From assembly GCF_005796105.1 (NCBI RefSeq), contig NZ_VAUO01000004.1, forward strand, positions 1 to 64,000: a stretch of 64,000 nucleotides of DNA. The letters run 5' to 3'. The translations under genes and the position numbers were made by a program. Below the pieces are notes generated by a model that had not been told where the DNA came from, did no database searches, and saw only the letters and a list, made by a program, of their open reading frames with translations. Positions 8,533 to 17,971 of the stretch are shown here, one piece after another (position 1 is the stretch's first letter; every line of letters starts with the position of its first letter). The DNA comes from Pseudomonas mosselii. GTDB taxonomy: Bacteria; Pseudomonadota; Gammaproteobacteria; Pseudomonadales; Pseudomonadaceae.

Positions 8533-10548
8533 TCAGTAAAAAACCTCGCATGGCCCATTGGGGTCATGCATGGCGATTCGCTGTTCGGCCATGTTGGACA
8601 CCACGACTTTATGTATCCCGCGCTTCAACAGCGCTGGGTCTTCGAACTCGTAAGTGCAACGTGCGCGGCCAGTATGGTTGAGCGCATCGTACTCATAGAT
8701 AGGCAAAATGTAGTCGACGTAGGGTTCTACTCGCCAAGTGAAGCCACTGACTGGGTAATCAGTCCCCAACGTGACCGTTTCTTCGAAAGCGGCGTCATCG
8801 ACTTCCTCGCTTCCCACCAGCCCATGCAGCACCCACCACTTCATGGTGACGCTGGCGCCCGCTACCAAACCATACTTGGACAGATCACCCACGGTAATCC
8901 GCACGGCCGGCTCTGCCGACGGATTGGCAGGGTCGACCAGCGACTCGCAACTCAACCAGCCCTTGGGGTTGACCCCTTCGAATACCGGCTCGTCCGGGTG
9001 CAACACCACGGCCGTCACATCGACGATACGCGGCTTTGACCTGGGGCTGTTCGGCACCAAGGTGCGAGTAAGCCGGTAATCCACGGCTTTTTGTCCGTTA
9101 TCGCCGCGCTGGATGTACTCCCAAGCAATGGTGCGCTCCAGCGTGTCACCAGCCTTGTCGGCGGCGATTACCGTGTAATCGGCGCTGACGACATGCTCGC
9201 CGTCCCAGAAGAACTCGATAAGGTCGCCCACGGCCAGGTTCTCGTAGAGCTTGACTTCAAGTTTTGCCGGTTTGCCATCATGCTCGGGCAAGAGCACGTT
9301 GGCAGTAGTCGAGCCTTCGCCGTAGACATCGCAGAGCGGTAACAGATCATTGATGATCTCGGGCCAGTCGGGGTCGGGATCGGAGCCAGGGTCAACCGGG
9401 CCGAACGTCTCGAAATTGACTTGGACCTCTGTACTTTTGGTACCGACGCTTCGACCACCACGCCACACCTCATAGCTCACGGTCATGTCCTTGGTGCCTG
9501 TGGCAGGTAGGCCATAGGCATCGCGCAACACCTGAGGCAGTACGCTGACCACCAGCGGGAACGTCTGACCAGCACCGATCGCTCGTCTATCCAGCAGGGT
9601 GCCCGCCCACGTAACGCTGACCTCATCGCTGGCTTTCCAATTGTCGAACACCGGGATGTGCACTTGCACGCCCAGCACCGCATCTTCGCGGTCGATCAGA
9701 CCATCGGCGGCCAGTGGAACCACAGGCTCTTTCAGGTTTGCCGGCATAGCCCCCAGCGCCACCGACACCAATTGCGGCAGGGAAAGCTGGCCAACGTTGC
9801 CAGCTTTGTCCACCAACACATAAAACGCGAAAAATTCTCCGTCACCTGCGGCTTCGATGGCCGCTCTAGGAACGGCAAGCGCCTGAGACGGCCCGGTAAC
9901 GTCGGCACTGCCGACCGGCGTCACCTGGTTGAAGTCGTCGGGCATTTCCTTGAGCCAGTAATAATGGACCTTGTCTCCCGGTGCGCGATCAGGATAGTCC
10001 GGAAGCGTCAGGCTCACAGCGGCTACGTTGGCATCGGTAACCGGGGCTATCGCGGGCACTGCGGGGGGAACGTTACCTTGGTTGGGCGCGACACGGTCGA
10101 AGCGCAACGAAAGACGACCGGAGGTCACCTCGCCCCCCATGTACCCCTCCACTTTACATTCAAAGTAATGATTGCCATCGCCATAGACTTCAGCCGTTTT
10201 ATCCAGCTCCTTTTCAACGACCGGATCGCCCGGCTGCTGAAGATTTTCCTGACTGTATTCGCCTGTGAATAAGACTTCCGGCGTGGTACTTGATCCAGAG
10301 AAATGGTAGACCGTCAATGTATCGGTAACGCCTGGCGGCGCCAAATCGTTCCACTGCGGCACAACCAGCACCAACTTCTTGGCTGGATCTTTCAATACGC
10401 TCGCCAGCACGGTGTTGTCTGTGTCCACCAATACATCATCAGCATCTTTTATACCCGGTGCTGCGAAATCTGCCATTGCACCCTGCGATTTACGCGCCGC
10501 CCGGCGAACTTCTTCAGCCTTGGACAATATTTTTTTGAACCTGCCCAT
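8533..10548 (-). CDS. Multidomain Ig-like protein 2
   Basis: 671 residues, starting MGRFKKILSKAEEVRRA, a basic helix with no signal peptide. GGAGG precedes the ATG by 7 bases. About five Ig-like modules follow: LVLVVPQWNDLAPPG, GDKVHYYWLKEMPDD with AFYVLVDKAGNVGQLS, WKASDEVSVTWAGTLLD, LAVGDLIEFFWDGEHVV, and a C-terminal GASVTMKWWVLHG module ending KVVVSNMAEQRIAMHDP. It parallels Ig-like protein 1 over the first modules and carries extra ones. Part of the gene is AT-richer than the core genome. Function unknown; an adhesive or scaffold role is inferred from fold and neighbours. Confidence 0.75.
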   Translation of the reverse strand: MGRFKKILSKAEEVRRAARKSQGAMADFAAPGIKDADDVLVDTDNTVLASVLKDPAKKLVLVVPQWNDLAPPGVTDTLTVYHFSGSSTTPEVLFTGEYSQENLQQPGDPVVEKELDKTAEVYGDGNHYFECKVEGYMGGEVTSGRLSLRFDRVAPNQGNVPPAVPAIAPVTDANVAAVSLTLPDYPDRAPGDKVHYYWLKEMPDDFNQVTPVGSADVTGPSQALAVPRAAIEAAGDGEFFAFYVLVDKAGNVGQLSLPQLVSVALGAMPANLKEPVVPLAADGLIDREDAVLGVQVHIPVFDNWKASDEVSVTWAGTLLDRRAIGAGQTFPLVVSVLPQVLRDAYGLPATGTKDMTVSYEVWRGGRSVGTKSTEVQVNFETFGPVDPGSDPDPDWPEIINDLLPLCDVYGEGSTTANVLLPEHDGKPAKLEVKLYENLAVGDLIEFFWDGEHVVSADYTVIAADKAGDTLERTIAWEYIQRGDNGQKAVDYRLTRTLVPNSPRSKPRIVDVTAVVLHPDEPVFEGVNPKGWLSCESLVDPANPSAEPAVRITVGDLSKYGLVAGASVTMKWWVLHGLVGSEEVDDAAFEETVTLGTDYPVSGFTWRVEPYVDYILPIYEYDALNHTGRARCTYEFEDPALLKRGIHKVVVSNMAEQRIAMHDPNGPCEVFY

Positions 10549-10792
10549 CTTTCGCCTCCACACTTACCGTGTTCACAGTTAATTTGATGAGTCGGCCCAT
10601 GAACGACTGCCTGCCGGACCCGACAAGAACGTACAAAATTAGGAGCACACAATGAGTTACCTACAAAGATTGAGCACGCGTTGTAAATGACGCGCAACTG
10701 GCATTTTTATCAGTTTGACAGTTGAAATTTCATCGACTAAACAAGATCGTCCACCTGCTGATTAGCGCGTGCGTTGGCGCTCGGAGCACAAC

Positions 10793-11015
10793 CTAAACTT
10801 GCTTGGCGAGCAAAAACCGGCTGGCGTTGCCAGCCTTGTCCAGCAACCGATACATCACCAGGAACTCGCCAGCACCCACTGCTCGAATCGCGCCTGCGCA
10901 ATACGGGCTCGGGATTCTCGATAGCGGGCACCACACTCACCGTCGACGCTGACGCGTTGGAGGCTTTGGCACCCCAGCAGCCCGTTTGAAACAACACTGT
11001 ATCTGTCGTGTTCAT
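10793..11015 (-). pseudogene. Degraded remnant of a fourth Ig-like gene
   Basis: GGGAGG lies 6 bases upstream of ATG at 11015. The first frame reads MNTTDTVLF and reaches VVPAIENPEPVL, resembling VPAIAPVTD in Ig-like protein 2. The homologous sequence then continues in another frame from about 10894: GEFLVMYRLLDKAGNASRF, matching GEFFAFYVLVDKAGNVGQL, and stops at 10793. About 60 residues present in the paralog are missing between the two parts. The original frame would give a 92-residue product ending at 10737 with no family resemblance after the shift. This indicates an internal deletion plus frameshift. The rest of the gap to 10532 shows nothing convincing. Confidence 0.7.
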
Positions 11016-11079
11016 AGCACCTCCCGCCACAGCCACCCGACCGGTCATACCGTCGAATGGCGTGGCAGGCACAGCGCTA

Positions 11080-14000
11080 TCAGGCAGGCTGCTGGTCTTT
11101 GCCAGCAGGATCGGCCATGGCGCTACCGCCCTGGCTGGCCAGCCGATCCAGCGGATCGTAGCCATAGTCGGCCTGCGTACCATCGGCCAGCTCGACCTGC
11201 TGCAACTGCCCCAGCTCGTTGTAGCTCAGCGTGCGCTGGTCCTGGTCGAGCGTGAGGTTGCCATCTGCGTCATACGCAAGGTCGATGGCGTTCGGGTAAT
11301 CCGCGTGGGAATTGGTGATTCCGGTCAGTTGCGCCGGGTCCAGCGGGTTGTCGAACTGGTACTCGGCTGTGTTCTTCTCTTCACGGCCCGCCGCATTGGG
11401 GAACCAGGTATCGACGCGGGTGATGTTGTCCAGCTCATCGAAGTCGAACGCCTGGGCATTGATGGTCTTGCCATACGGATCGACCGGCGCCAGCGATCCT
11501 TCACACTCGTAGCTTTCAAGCCGTCCGCGCTTGTCGTAGTAATAGGTCTCCAGGCGCAAGGTTTCGCCGTCCTCCGTGGCCAGGTGACGCTCGATCAGCG
11601 CATCGGCGGCGTCGTAGACCTGGGTGAGCACTTGCACCTCGTCCTGCAACTCGAAACGCCGCTCGATCTCGCGATCGAAATCGTCATAGCTGAGGAAAGT
11701 ACCCAGGCGCTGGGTGCCATCGCGGGTGATGTAGCTCTGCATGCGCCCAAGCGGGTCATAGGCGAACACCGTGCTCAGCGTACCCAGTGCCGTCGTGCTA
11801 AGGCGCCCCTGGCCGTCGTAGCTGTAGGTCTGGGTGTTGCCCAGCACATCGACGTAGGCCAGCTCGCGGCTGCGCAGGCTGCTGCGGTAGTGCATGGTGT
11901 AGGTGGCCAGGGTACCTGGCTCCTCCTGCACCGCGCGCACTTCGGACTTCAACTCGCCGGTGCTGAAATAGCTGCGCTCGAGCACCTTCACGCCGTTGTC
12001 CAAACAATGATTCAGGCGTGCGTTCTGCTTGTCATAGTCGTAGTCGAGCGTACCGCTGGAAACCCGGCGCTGCAGCGGTTCCTCACCCAGTTGCGGTTGG
12101 TAGACGTAGTCGATGCGCGCTTGGCGCGGCGTGATCACCCAGCTCGGCTGACGCTGGCCTGGCAGGTAGTGCAAGGTTCTGGTGCGCCCACCAGTGATGG
12201 ACTTGATCATGCGGCCCAGGCCATCGAATTGCTGCTCGCCAAGCAGCTTGCCTTCTACCTCGATGCGCGTCGGCAAGTCTTCGCTACTGTGCTTGGCATA
12301 ATCACGGTGCACGACGCTGCCATCGGCGAGGGTATGGTCGACCAGGCGATCAAAGGCGTCATAGGCGAACTTGACGATGGACTGGCGGGCATCGATCTCA
12401 CGCACGGTACGCCCCAGGCCATCGTAGAAGTACTGGTGCCGGCTGACCCGTTTGCCCTGGGTATCGACCCGCAGCATCTCGCTCGGCTGGTCGAAGGCGT
12501 TGAGCCATTGCAGGGTCTTGCCGCCCTTGGTGCTGCCGTCGGCGCTCTGCGACCAACTGCTGCGCAGCGGCTGATTCCCGTCAGCCTGAGCCTTGCCGGG
12601 CGCTGCGCTGCGGGCATGCCGGGGGCGCCGGGCCGGGGCCTGCTCGCCTGGCAGCGAGCCGATCAGGTCAGTTTGCTGGACATGCATCACACCGTCGGCG
12701 CCCACCTCGGCGCAGTTCTGGTTCCAGCCGTCGTAGCGCAACGTCCTGGACAGTTTCAGGGTGACCGGCACCAGCGGGCCGTCAGGGTCACTGGGGTTGG
12801 GCTGGTCAAGCCAGTCATGCTCGACTTCCTCTACCAGGTTGCCGAACACGTCGTAGCGCGCGGTGTAGTTGACCCGGAACTTCTCTGCACGCGCTGCATC
12901 CTGAGCATCGGCATCATGGCGCTCGGTCCTGATCGGGCGGTTCAGGCCATCCAGCACGGCCAGCGTGGCCACCCCCTTGACGTTGGTTTCGACCTGCCGG
13001 GCTTGCTGGCCCGAGGTAGCCACCAGCTCGTAACTGTAGTGCCGCGAAGCGCGCAGCGCATCATCGTTGGGCGCAACGGTTTCGCGCACGACCCGGCGCA
13101 GTTCGTCGTACTCGTAGGCGATCTCCACGTCGTTGTCATCGCGATTGAGCAGCGGCTCGCCAATCAGCATGCTCTGGCGCAGAGTGACCTGCTTGATCGA
13201 ATGGCGCCGTTGCTCCTCTTCCCCCTCAACGGGTTCGTCGTGGTCGAAGCCGGTCAGGGTTTGCACGGTTTCCAGCACGCTGGCGTTGTCCAGCGCCTGG
13301 TACTGGAACTCGGTCAACGTCGCGGTATCCGGATCATCGTGCAGCGTCACTACCTGGCTCTGCACAAGGCCATGACGCAGCGCGTCCTGGGGCGCCTGAC
13401 AGTAGGTGTACAGGGTATCGCGCAGGGTACCGACGGCCACCTGCGCCAGGGTTTCCTGGCTCACTTGCAACCAGTATTCGCCGACCGCCCGGCGCAGGCT
13501 GCGCTCGCGCGAAGCCAAGGTGGAGTCGAAACGCGCATATCGATAGAACGTTTGCAGCACCGGGGCTGGCGACGCACTGTCGAACCGATCCGAGGGATGA
13601 ACCGTCTGGCACTTGAGGCTGCGCACGAAGCCCTGCGGGTCTGGCGGGCAATCGCTGCCGCTACCTGCTACCGGGTAATACTCATTGACCGTGCGCACAC
13701 CGCTGGGTAAGGCTTCGAGGGTCGGGTTGCCGAAGTCGTCGAACTCGGTCTCGGTGACCTCGGTACGTATCCGTGAGGGATCGTCACGCAGGCGCCACTG
13801 CTCGACCACCTGCTTGGGCAACTGGAAGAATCGTGGTTGCAGGACGAAGCTCAGGCTGGCGTCACCGTGGTAGGTGGTGTCGGTCTGGTTGACGTACCAT
13901 TGCTGCTGGGATTGCGCAGGTGCGTCATAGTCCAGGGTCTCGCCCAGCTGTTCGGTCACCTGACGGGTCATCAGGTGATGGCGATCATAGGTGCGCTCGA

Positions 14001-15045
14001 TCTTGCGCACGACCTCGCCCTGCCAGTACAGGCTTTCGACGCAACTGAACACATACGCCGCGCCAGCCTTGTACAGGTTGTCCTCGCCGTCGGTCCAGGT
14101 GATCCCGCTGTTGCCGGCCATGAAGTTTTCCGGGCTGTAGGTATAGCCCGTCTGCATGACCGGTTGCCCGCCACCAGGGTCGAGCGTGTGGGTCTTGACC
14201 CGCGGCAGCCGCTGGCGAGGGGCACCGGTCGGCAGCAAGTGGCCGGCATCGTCATATTCGAGGGTTTCGACAGCACCGGTAGGGGTCGCCACGCTGGCCA
14301 GGCAGGTCATGTTCTGGGTGCTGGCGTTGTTGACGTAGGTGAAGCGCCAGCTCCCTTGATCTGGGGTTGGCAGTACCACCTTGTCCACCTGGCGACCGCC
14401 CAAGTAAACGGCATAGGTGGCAAGCGCCAGGCCGCCTGCGCTCGCATCGGGGTGCAGATGCACGTTGTAGCGCGCATCGCTGGCGTACTCCACCTGTAGC
14501 AGCCGTACACCCGCCGCATCGACGATGCTGGCCAAGCATTGGTGGGCGCTGCCGGCTGGCCGCGTGTAGGCCAGCTCGATCCAGTGCCCGGAAGGTGCGT
14601 ATACCCGGTATGGCAGGGCCACGGTCACCCCATTGCTGGTTTGCGAACGCAGGTGTTCCACCAACCCGGACTTGTGCACGATGCGGAAGTTGCTCGCATC
14701 GTCCTGATAGAAGTGGAAACTGAGAAGTTTCTGCTCATCGATCCTGGCTGGTGTCGTCGCGGTGCTGGTGACCACGAACTGCTCGCCGGTGTGCAGCGAC
14801 AGGGCTCGGGTAGTGGGTAAGTACTGGCTGAGGTTGATGCTCCAGCCTTTGCCGTAGCCACTGTCTTCGGTGTTGAGCGGGTTGTAGGCCAGTTGCAACG
14901 GCAGCTCGGGGCCACGTAACTGGTTGGCCGGTAACCGTGGCAGCTGGATGGCCAAGGTGTACTGGCCCGTGCGCGGGTCGACAGCGTTATTCATGAAACT
15001 CATGAAATTGAAGGCGTTGGAGTGCACGACCGATTCTGTAGTCAT
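11080..15045 (-). CDS. Rhs/YD-repeat protein, C-terminally truncated
   Basis: 1321 residues from the ATG that aligns with the start of the other Rhs protein (SNAFNFMSFMNNAVDPRTGQ, residues about 9-28). The conserved N-terminal region (PLNTEDSGYGKGWSINLSQY, NNASTQNMTCLASV) and the long run of YD repeats (YDAFDRLVDHTL, YDGQGRLSTTAL, YDDFDREIERRF) are intact. It stops shortly after YGYDPLDRLAS, before the core (RGYRAYNPELMRF in the paralog) and before any variable tip. So the shell-closing core, the self-cleavage region and the toxin are missing. It lies downstream of two P47-like genes and upstream of an Ig-like remnant. It may be a non-toxic remnant or a naturally tipless form. Confidence 0.85.
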   Translation of the reverse strand: MTTESVVHSNAFNFMSFMNNAVDPRTGQYTLAIQLPRLPANQLRGPELPLQLAYNPLNTEDSGYGKGWSINLSQYLPTTRALSLHTGEQFVVTSTATTPARIDEQKLLSFHFYQDDASNFRIVHKSGLVEHLRSQTSNGVTVALPYRVYAPSGHWIELAYTRPAGSAHQCLASIVDAAGVRLLQVEYASDARYNVHLHPDASAGGLALATYAVYLGGRQVDKVVLPTPDQGSWRFTYVNNASTQNMTCLASVATPTGAVETLEYDDAGHLLPTGAPRQRLPRVKTHTLDPGGGQPVMQTGYTYSPENFMAGNSGITWTDGEDNLYKAGAAYVFSCVESLYWQGEVVRKIERTYDRHHLMTRQVTEQLGETLDYDAPAQSQQQWYVNQTDTTYHGDASLSFVLQPRFFQLPKQVVEQWRLRDDPSRIRTEVTETEFDDFGNPTLEALPSGVRTVNEYYPVAGSGSDCPPDPQGFVRSLKCQTVHPSDRFDSASPAPVLQTFYRYARFDSTLASRERSLRRAVGEYWLQVSQETLAQVAVGTLRDTLYTYCQAPQDALRHGLVQSQVVTLHDDPDTATLTEFQYQALDNASVLETVQTLTGFDHDEPVEGEEEQRRHSIKQVTLRQSMLIGEPLLNRDDNDVEIAYEYDELRRVVRETVAPNDDALRASRHYSYELVATSGQQARQVETNVKGVATLAVLDGLNRPIRTERHDADAQDAARAEKFRVNYTARYDVFGNLVEEVEHDWLDQPNPSDPDGPLVPVTLKLSRTLRYDGWNQNCAEVGADGVMHVQQTDLIGSLPGEQAPARRPRHARSAAPGKAQADGNQPLRSSWSQSADGSTKGGKTLQWLNAFDQPSEMLRVDTQGKRVSRHQYFYDGLGRTVREIDARQSIVKFAYDAFDRLVDHTLADGSVVHRDYAKHSSEDLPTRIEVEGKLLGEQQFDGLGRMIKSITGGRTRTLHYLPGQRQPSWVITPRQARIDYVYQPQLGEEPLQRRVSSGTLDYDYDKQNARLNHCLDNGVKVLERSYFSTGELKSEVRAVQEEPGTLATYTMHYRSSLRSRELAYVDVLGNTQTYSYDGQGRLSTTALGTLSTVFAYDPLGRMQSYITRDGTQRLGTFLSYDDFDREIERRFELQDEVQVLTQVYDAADALIERHLATEDGETLRLETYYYDKRGRLESYECEGSLAPVDPYGKTINAQAFDFDELDNITRVDTWFPNAAGREEKNTAEYQFDNPLDPAQLTGITNSHADYPNAIDLAYDADGNLTLDQDQRTLSYNELGQLQQVELADGTQADYGYDPLDRLASQGGSAMADPAGKDQQPA

Positions 15046-15109
15046 CGTAGGGATCTCTGTATAGATGCAGGCCGCGATGCCTTGCCCAAGCAAGGCATCG
15101 CGGCTGAGG

Positions 15110-17971
15110 TCAGTGGCGTGCGGGTGGCTTGGACAGGAAGAAGCTATTACGCCCCTCCCGTCCAACACCGGCATAAGTGATTTGCAGGTCGTGCCGGTTA
15201 CCCTGCTGGTCGAGCAGGCGGAACCTGAAGGCGCGCAGCAGGTGCTCGCGCTCGGCTTCCTCCTCGTCGGTGAGAATGTCCGGGTCGTCCGGTTGCTCGA
15301 AGCGCTGGCGGAAGTCATTTACCCGGTTCAGGCTCAGTAGCAGCTCACCTGTAGCCGGACGGCGGTTGGGATCGAGCGCCTCTAACGTCAACCCACGCTT
15401 GCCGGCCATGCGCACCAATGCACCGTCGTAGATCATCTGGTCCGATTCGCCACCGATCATGAAACCGCTGTAGCTGCACTGCACATCTTCGTATTCATCC
15501 GATGCCCAGCGCATGACCGACTTGTTGTCATTCGGCTCCACATCGATCGCCACGAACGGGATTCGCCGCCCTTCCGACATGACGTGTGTGAGCTTCCAGT
15601 AGTCGACGGTAAGCGTCATGTAGCCGAAGGTATCGTTTCCGACCACCTTGCCTTCCTGGCGTACCCGCTTGTCCTGCTCGTCCCACGGGTAATCCCTGGA
15701 GGCGTCGAAGGTCGGCAGCGTCATACCCTGCAACGCCACCTTGCCGTTCTGCTGACTGACCACCTCGGAATTGAACCAGCGTCCCCCCAGGCCAGACTGC
15801 TTGAACATGGCATAGACCTCGACCGGCACCGTCGAGGTGGTCTGCAACCAGTAGTTCGCAATCGTCTGTCCAGGGAGCGCGCGGGCGGGCGCGGGGTTGC
15901 CCTGGCCCGGGCGCATTTCCAGCAGGGGGTTGTGCGCGCGATTCATGACCCACGTGCCCGGCGTACCCGCCGCTGGCGGTTCGATACCGACCTCCACCAC
16001 AGGGAGTTCGCTGCCATTGACGGTGTAGAACTTGAGCGACTGCAATTCGTCGTCGCTGATCGGGGCGTGGCTACCGTCGCCTGGGTCCCTGGTCTGGATA
16101 TCTACCTGGACTTGAATCTGCTGCATGCCATTGGCGTAGCACTGCGGCGCAGTGATGGCCTTGACGTAGAAGTGGTCCAGATCATTCCAGTCGGTAACGG
16201 CCAGCGCTCGCATGCCGGTGCGCTGGCCGTGCTCGATGACGGCGTAGCCGGACACCCTGCCCAACAGCACCAGTCTGACGACACTGACCGACGATTGTGC
16301 AACCCCAGGCGGCGTATATAGCCCATCCGCCGAGATTTCACCGTCGCCAACGACTTCCCAGGCATAGTCGCTGCGTTGCAGGTGCTGCGGCGGTTCCTGG
16401 CCGATGTCGAGCAACGCCTGTCGCCAGTCTTCCGGCACGCGGAACTGGACCTGTCCAAAGGTTTGGTGGCGTGCCACGAAGGCCGGTTCAATGTCCAGCG
16501 ATGCAGGCCGGTTAACGATGATCACACACGCCTCGGTGTCCTGCGCACGCCCCTTGTCGTTGTAATGGACACGCACGCGCTGGAGCTGGACTGGCGCAAC
16601 CTGGCCGCTGGGCTTGTCTGGCGTGAACGTTGCCCGGTTACCGGCAGTGGTCAGCGTGCCAAGTTTTTCCCCTTCCAGACTCCAGGTGATACCGCTGCCG
16701 CCCGCTGCCACGAACTCGATCGGAGGGTTGTCAAGCGACCAAACGGCCGTTTGCGGTGCGATGACCAAGGGTTGGTCGTGCTCGACCACCAATGCCGATG
16801 CGGTGTGGGATTGTGGATCATTTTGCGCATGGGCGGTTACCAGCACCAGTTGCGTCGACTTGGCGAAATCCTGGCGCTCCCGCGTACTGTAGAGCCCCGT
16901 TGTCATCTGGCCCGTCGCTAACGGACGGAACAAGTTACGGGCGTCCCAAGCGACGGCACCACTGCCACCGGACATCTTGAACTGGCATTGCTCGGCAGCT
17001 ACCAAGGTGGTAACCGCCGGGGCGATCTCACGGGTGAGCGGCCCCGCCTGCAACGTACCAAAACTCAACTGCTCGGCGCTTGCAAGCAGGCGGATCTTGC
17101 GCTTGCTGCCCTGGGACAATGATTCGAGCACCTGCTCTGGGGTACCCAGTGCCAGTTCCTGCAGATCCTTCTGCACCACCAGGGCGGCATCGACATCATC
17201 ATCCTTGGACAACAGATAGGGATAGCGAGCACCTGGCAGGCCACCAGGCTCAAAATCCACGCCCAGCTGCATGAACAGCACCAGCGCACCGTCGCCCTCG
17301 CGGCCTTGCTCGCCCGCCCAAGGCGCCGGTTGCGTGATAGCCATCACGGACTTCGAGGTCATCGGCCGGTAGTCGCGCAGGTCGATGGTCGCCAAGCGCA
17401 ATACGCGTCGTTCATCGGGTTGCTTCGCCAACCACTGCTGTAGGCGCTCGCCAATCTTGGCTCGTTCATAGGCGGTTTCACCCAGGTTGCAACTGAAATC
17501 CGTGGCCTGCCCTACGTCGAGCAGCACTTGAATTTGCCGTGACACCAGGTCGGTGTGTACGCTCAGTCGGCCGCGCGCCTCCAGCGTGAAGTCCATTGAC
17601 TCGCGCACGCTCAGGCTGCGATGGAACCGTTGCGGCTCACCGGGCAAATGCAGCAGGTAACGATAGTCGGCGGCCAGCAGCGACATGCGCAGCGTGACCA
17701 GCCGATCGGTGGAGACAGATCGCTCGAAGGACACTTGTGTCGCGCCAAGCACCAGGCCCTCAATCTGGATCAACTGGGAATTACCCTCGTTGATGGAGAA
17801 GGTCTCAGTGAACGGCTCCAGGTACGTGAGGCTGCCCAGCCCTTCGAGGAATTTGTCCTGCAAGGTGAGGTTCAATGCCTTGCGACCGATGGCCAGTGCA
17901 GCCCCCCAACCCTTCAGCAGTTCTTCGTTACGCAGGCGCTGTGCCTGCATCTGTACCGAGTGATCGTTCAT
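15110..17971 (-). CDS. Large P47/OrfX-like (TULIP) protein with Ig-like domains, copy B
   Basis: 953 residues, no signal peptide. The start overlaps the stop of copy A by 4 bases (ATGA), indicating translational coupling. The N-terminal ~330 residues resemble copy A in layout: KGWGAALAIGRKALNLTLQD, then VLGATQVSFERS, then GDGALVLFMQLGVDFEP and YPYLLSKDDDVDAALVV. I infer a divergent TULIP fold like clostridial P47/OrfX proteins. Middle modules contain ITWSLEGEKLGTLTTAG and VVGDGEISADGLYTPPG, a bacterial Ig-like pattern. The C-terminal part (TFGYMTLTVDYWKL, FMIGGESDQMIYDGA, RFRLLDQQGNRHDLQIT) is unrecognised. It could bind lipid or assist a toxin; that is not demonstrated. Confidence 0.6.
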   Translation of the reverse strand: MNDHSVQMQAQRLRNEELLKGWGAALAIGRKALNLTLQDKFLEGLGSLTYLEPFTETFSINEGNSQLIQIEGLVLGATQVSFERSVSTDRLVTLRMSLLAADYRYLLHLPGEPQRFHRSLSVRESMDFTLEARGRLSVHTDLVSRQIQVLLDVGQATDFSCNLGETAYERAKIGERLQQWLAKQPDERRVLRLATIDLRDYRPMTSKSVMAITQPAPWAGEQGREGDGALVLFMQLGVDFEPGGLPGARYPYLLSKDDDVDAALVVQKDLQELALGTPEQVLESLSQGSKRKIRLLASAEQLSFGTLQAGPLTREIAPAVTTLVAAEQCQFKMSGGSGAVAWDARNLFRPLATGQMTTGLYSTRERQDFAKSTQLVLVTAHAQNDPQSHTASALVVEHDQPLVIAPQTAVWSLDNPPIEFVAAGGSGITWSLEGEKLGTLTTAGNRATFTPDKPSGQVAPVQLQRVRVHYNDKGRAQDTEACVIIVNRPASLDIEPAFVARHQTFGQVQFRVPEDWRQALLDIGQEPPQHLQRSDYAWEVVGDGEISADGLYTPPGVAQSSVSVVRLVLLGRVSGYAVIEHGQRTGMRALAVTDWNDLDHFYVKAITAPQCYANGMQQIQVQVDIQTRDPGDGSHAPISDDELQSLKFYTVNGSELPVVEVGIEPPAAGTPGTWVMNRAHNPLLEMRPGQGNPAPARALPGQTIANYWLQTTSTVPVEVYAMFKQSGLGGRWFNSEVVSQQNGKVALQGMTLPTFDASRDYPWDEQDKRVRQEGKVVGNDTFGYMTLTVDYWKLTHVMSEGRRIPFVAIDVEPNDNKSVMRWASDEYEDVQCSYSGFMIGGESDQMIYDGALVRMAGKRGLTLEALDPNRRPATGELLLSLNRVNDFRQRFEQPDDPDILTDEEEAEREHLLRAFRFRLLDQQGNRHDLQITYAGVGREGRNSFFLSKPPARH

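Noticed and set aside
10652..10690. 12-residue open frame with AGGAG upstream in the island
   Set aside because: Good spacing, but too short to distinguish from chance and no conservation can be assessed.
11008..13710. 900-residue open frame on the plus strand opposite the truncated Rhs gene
   Set aside because: Antisense to a clear Rhs gene; composition is typical of a high-GC shadow frame and no family motif appears.
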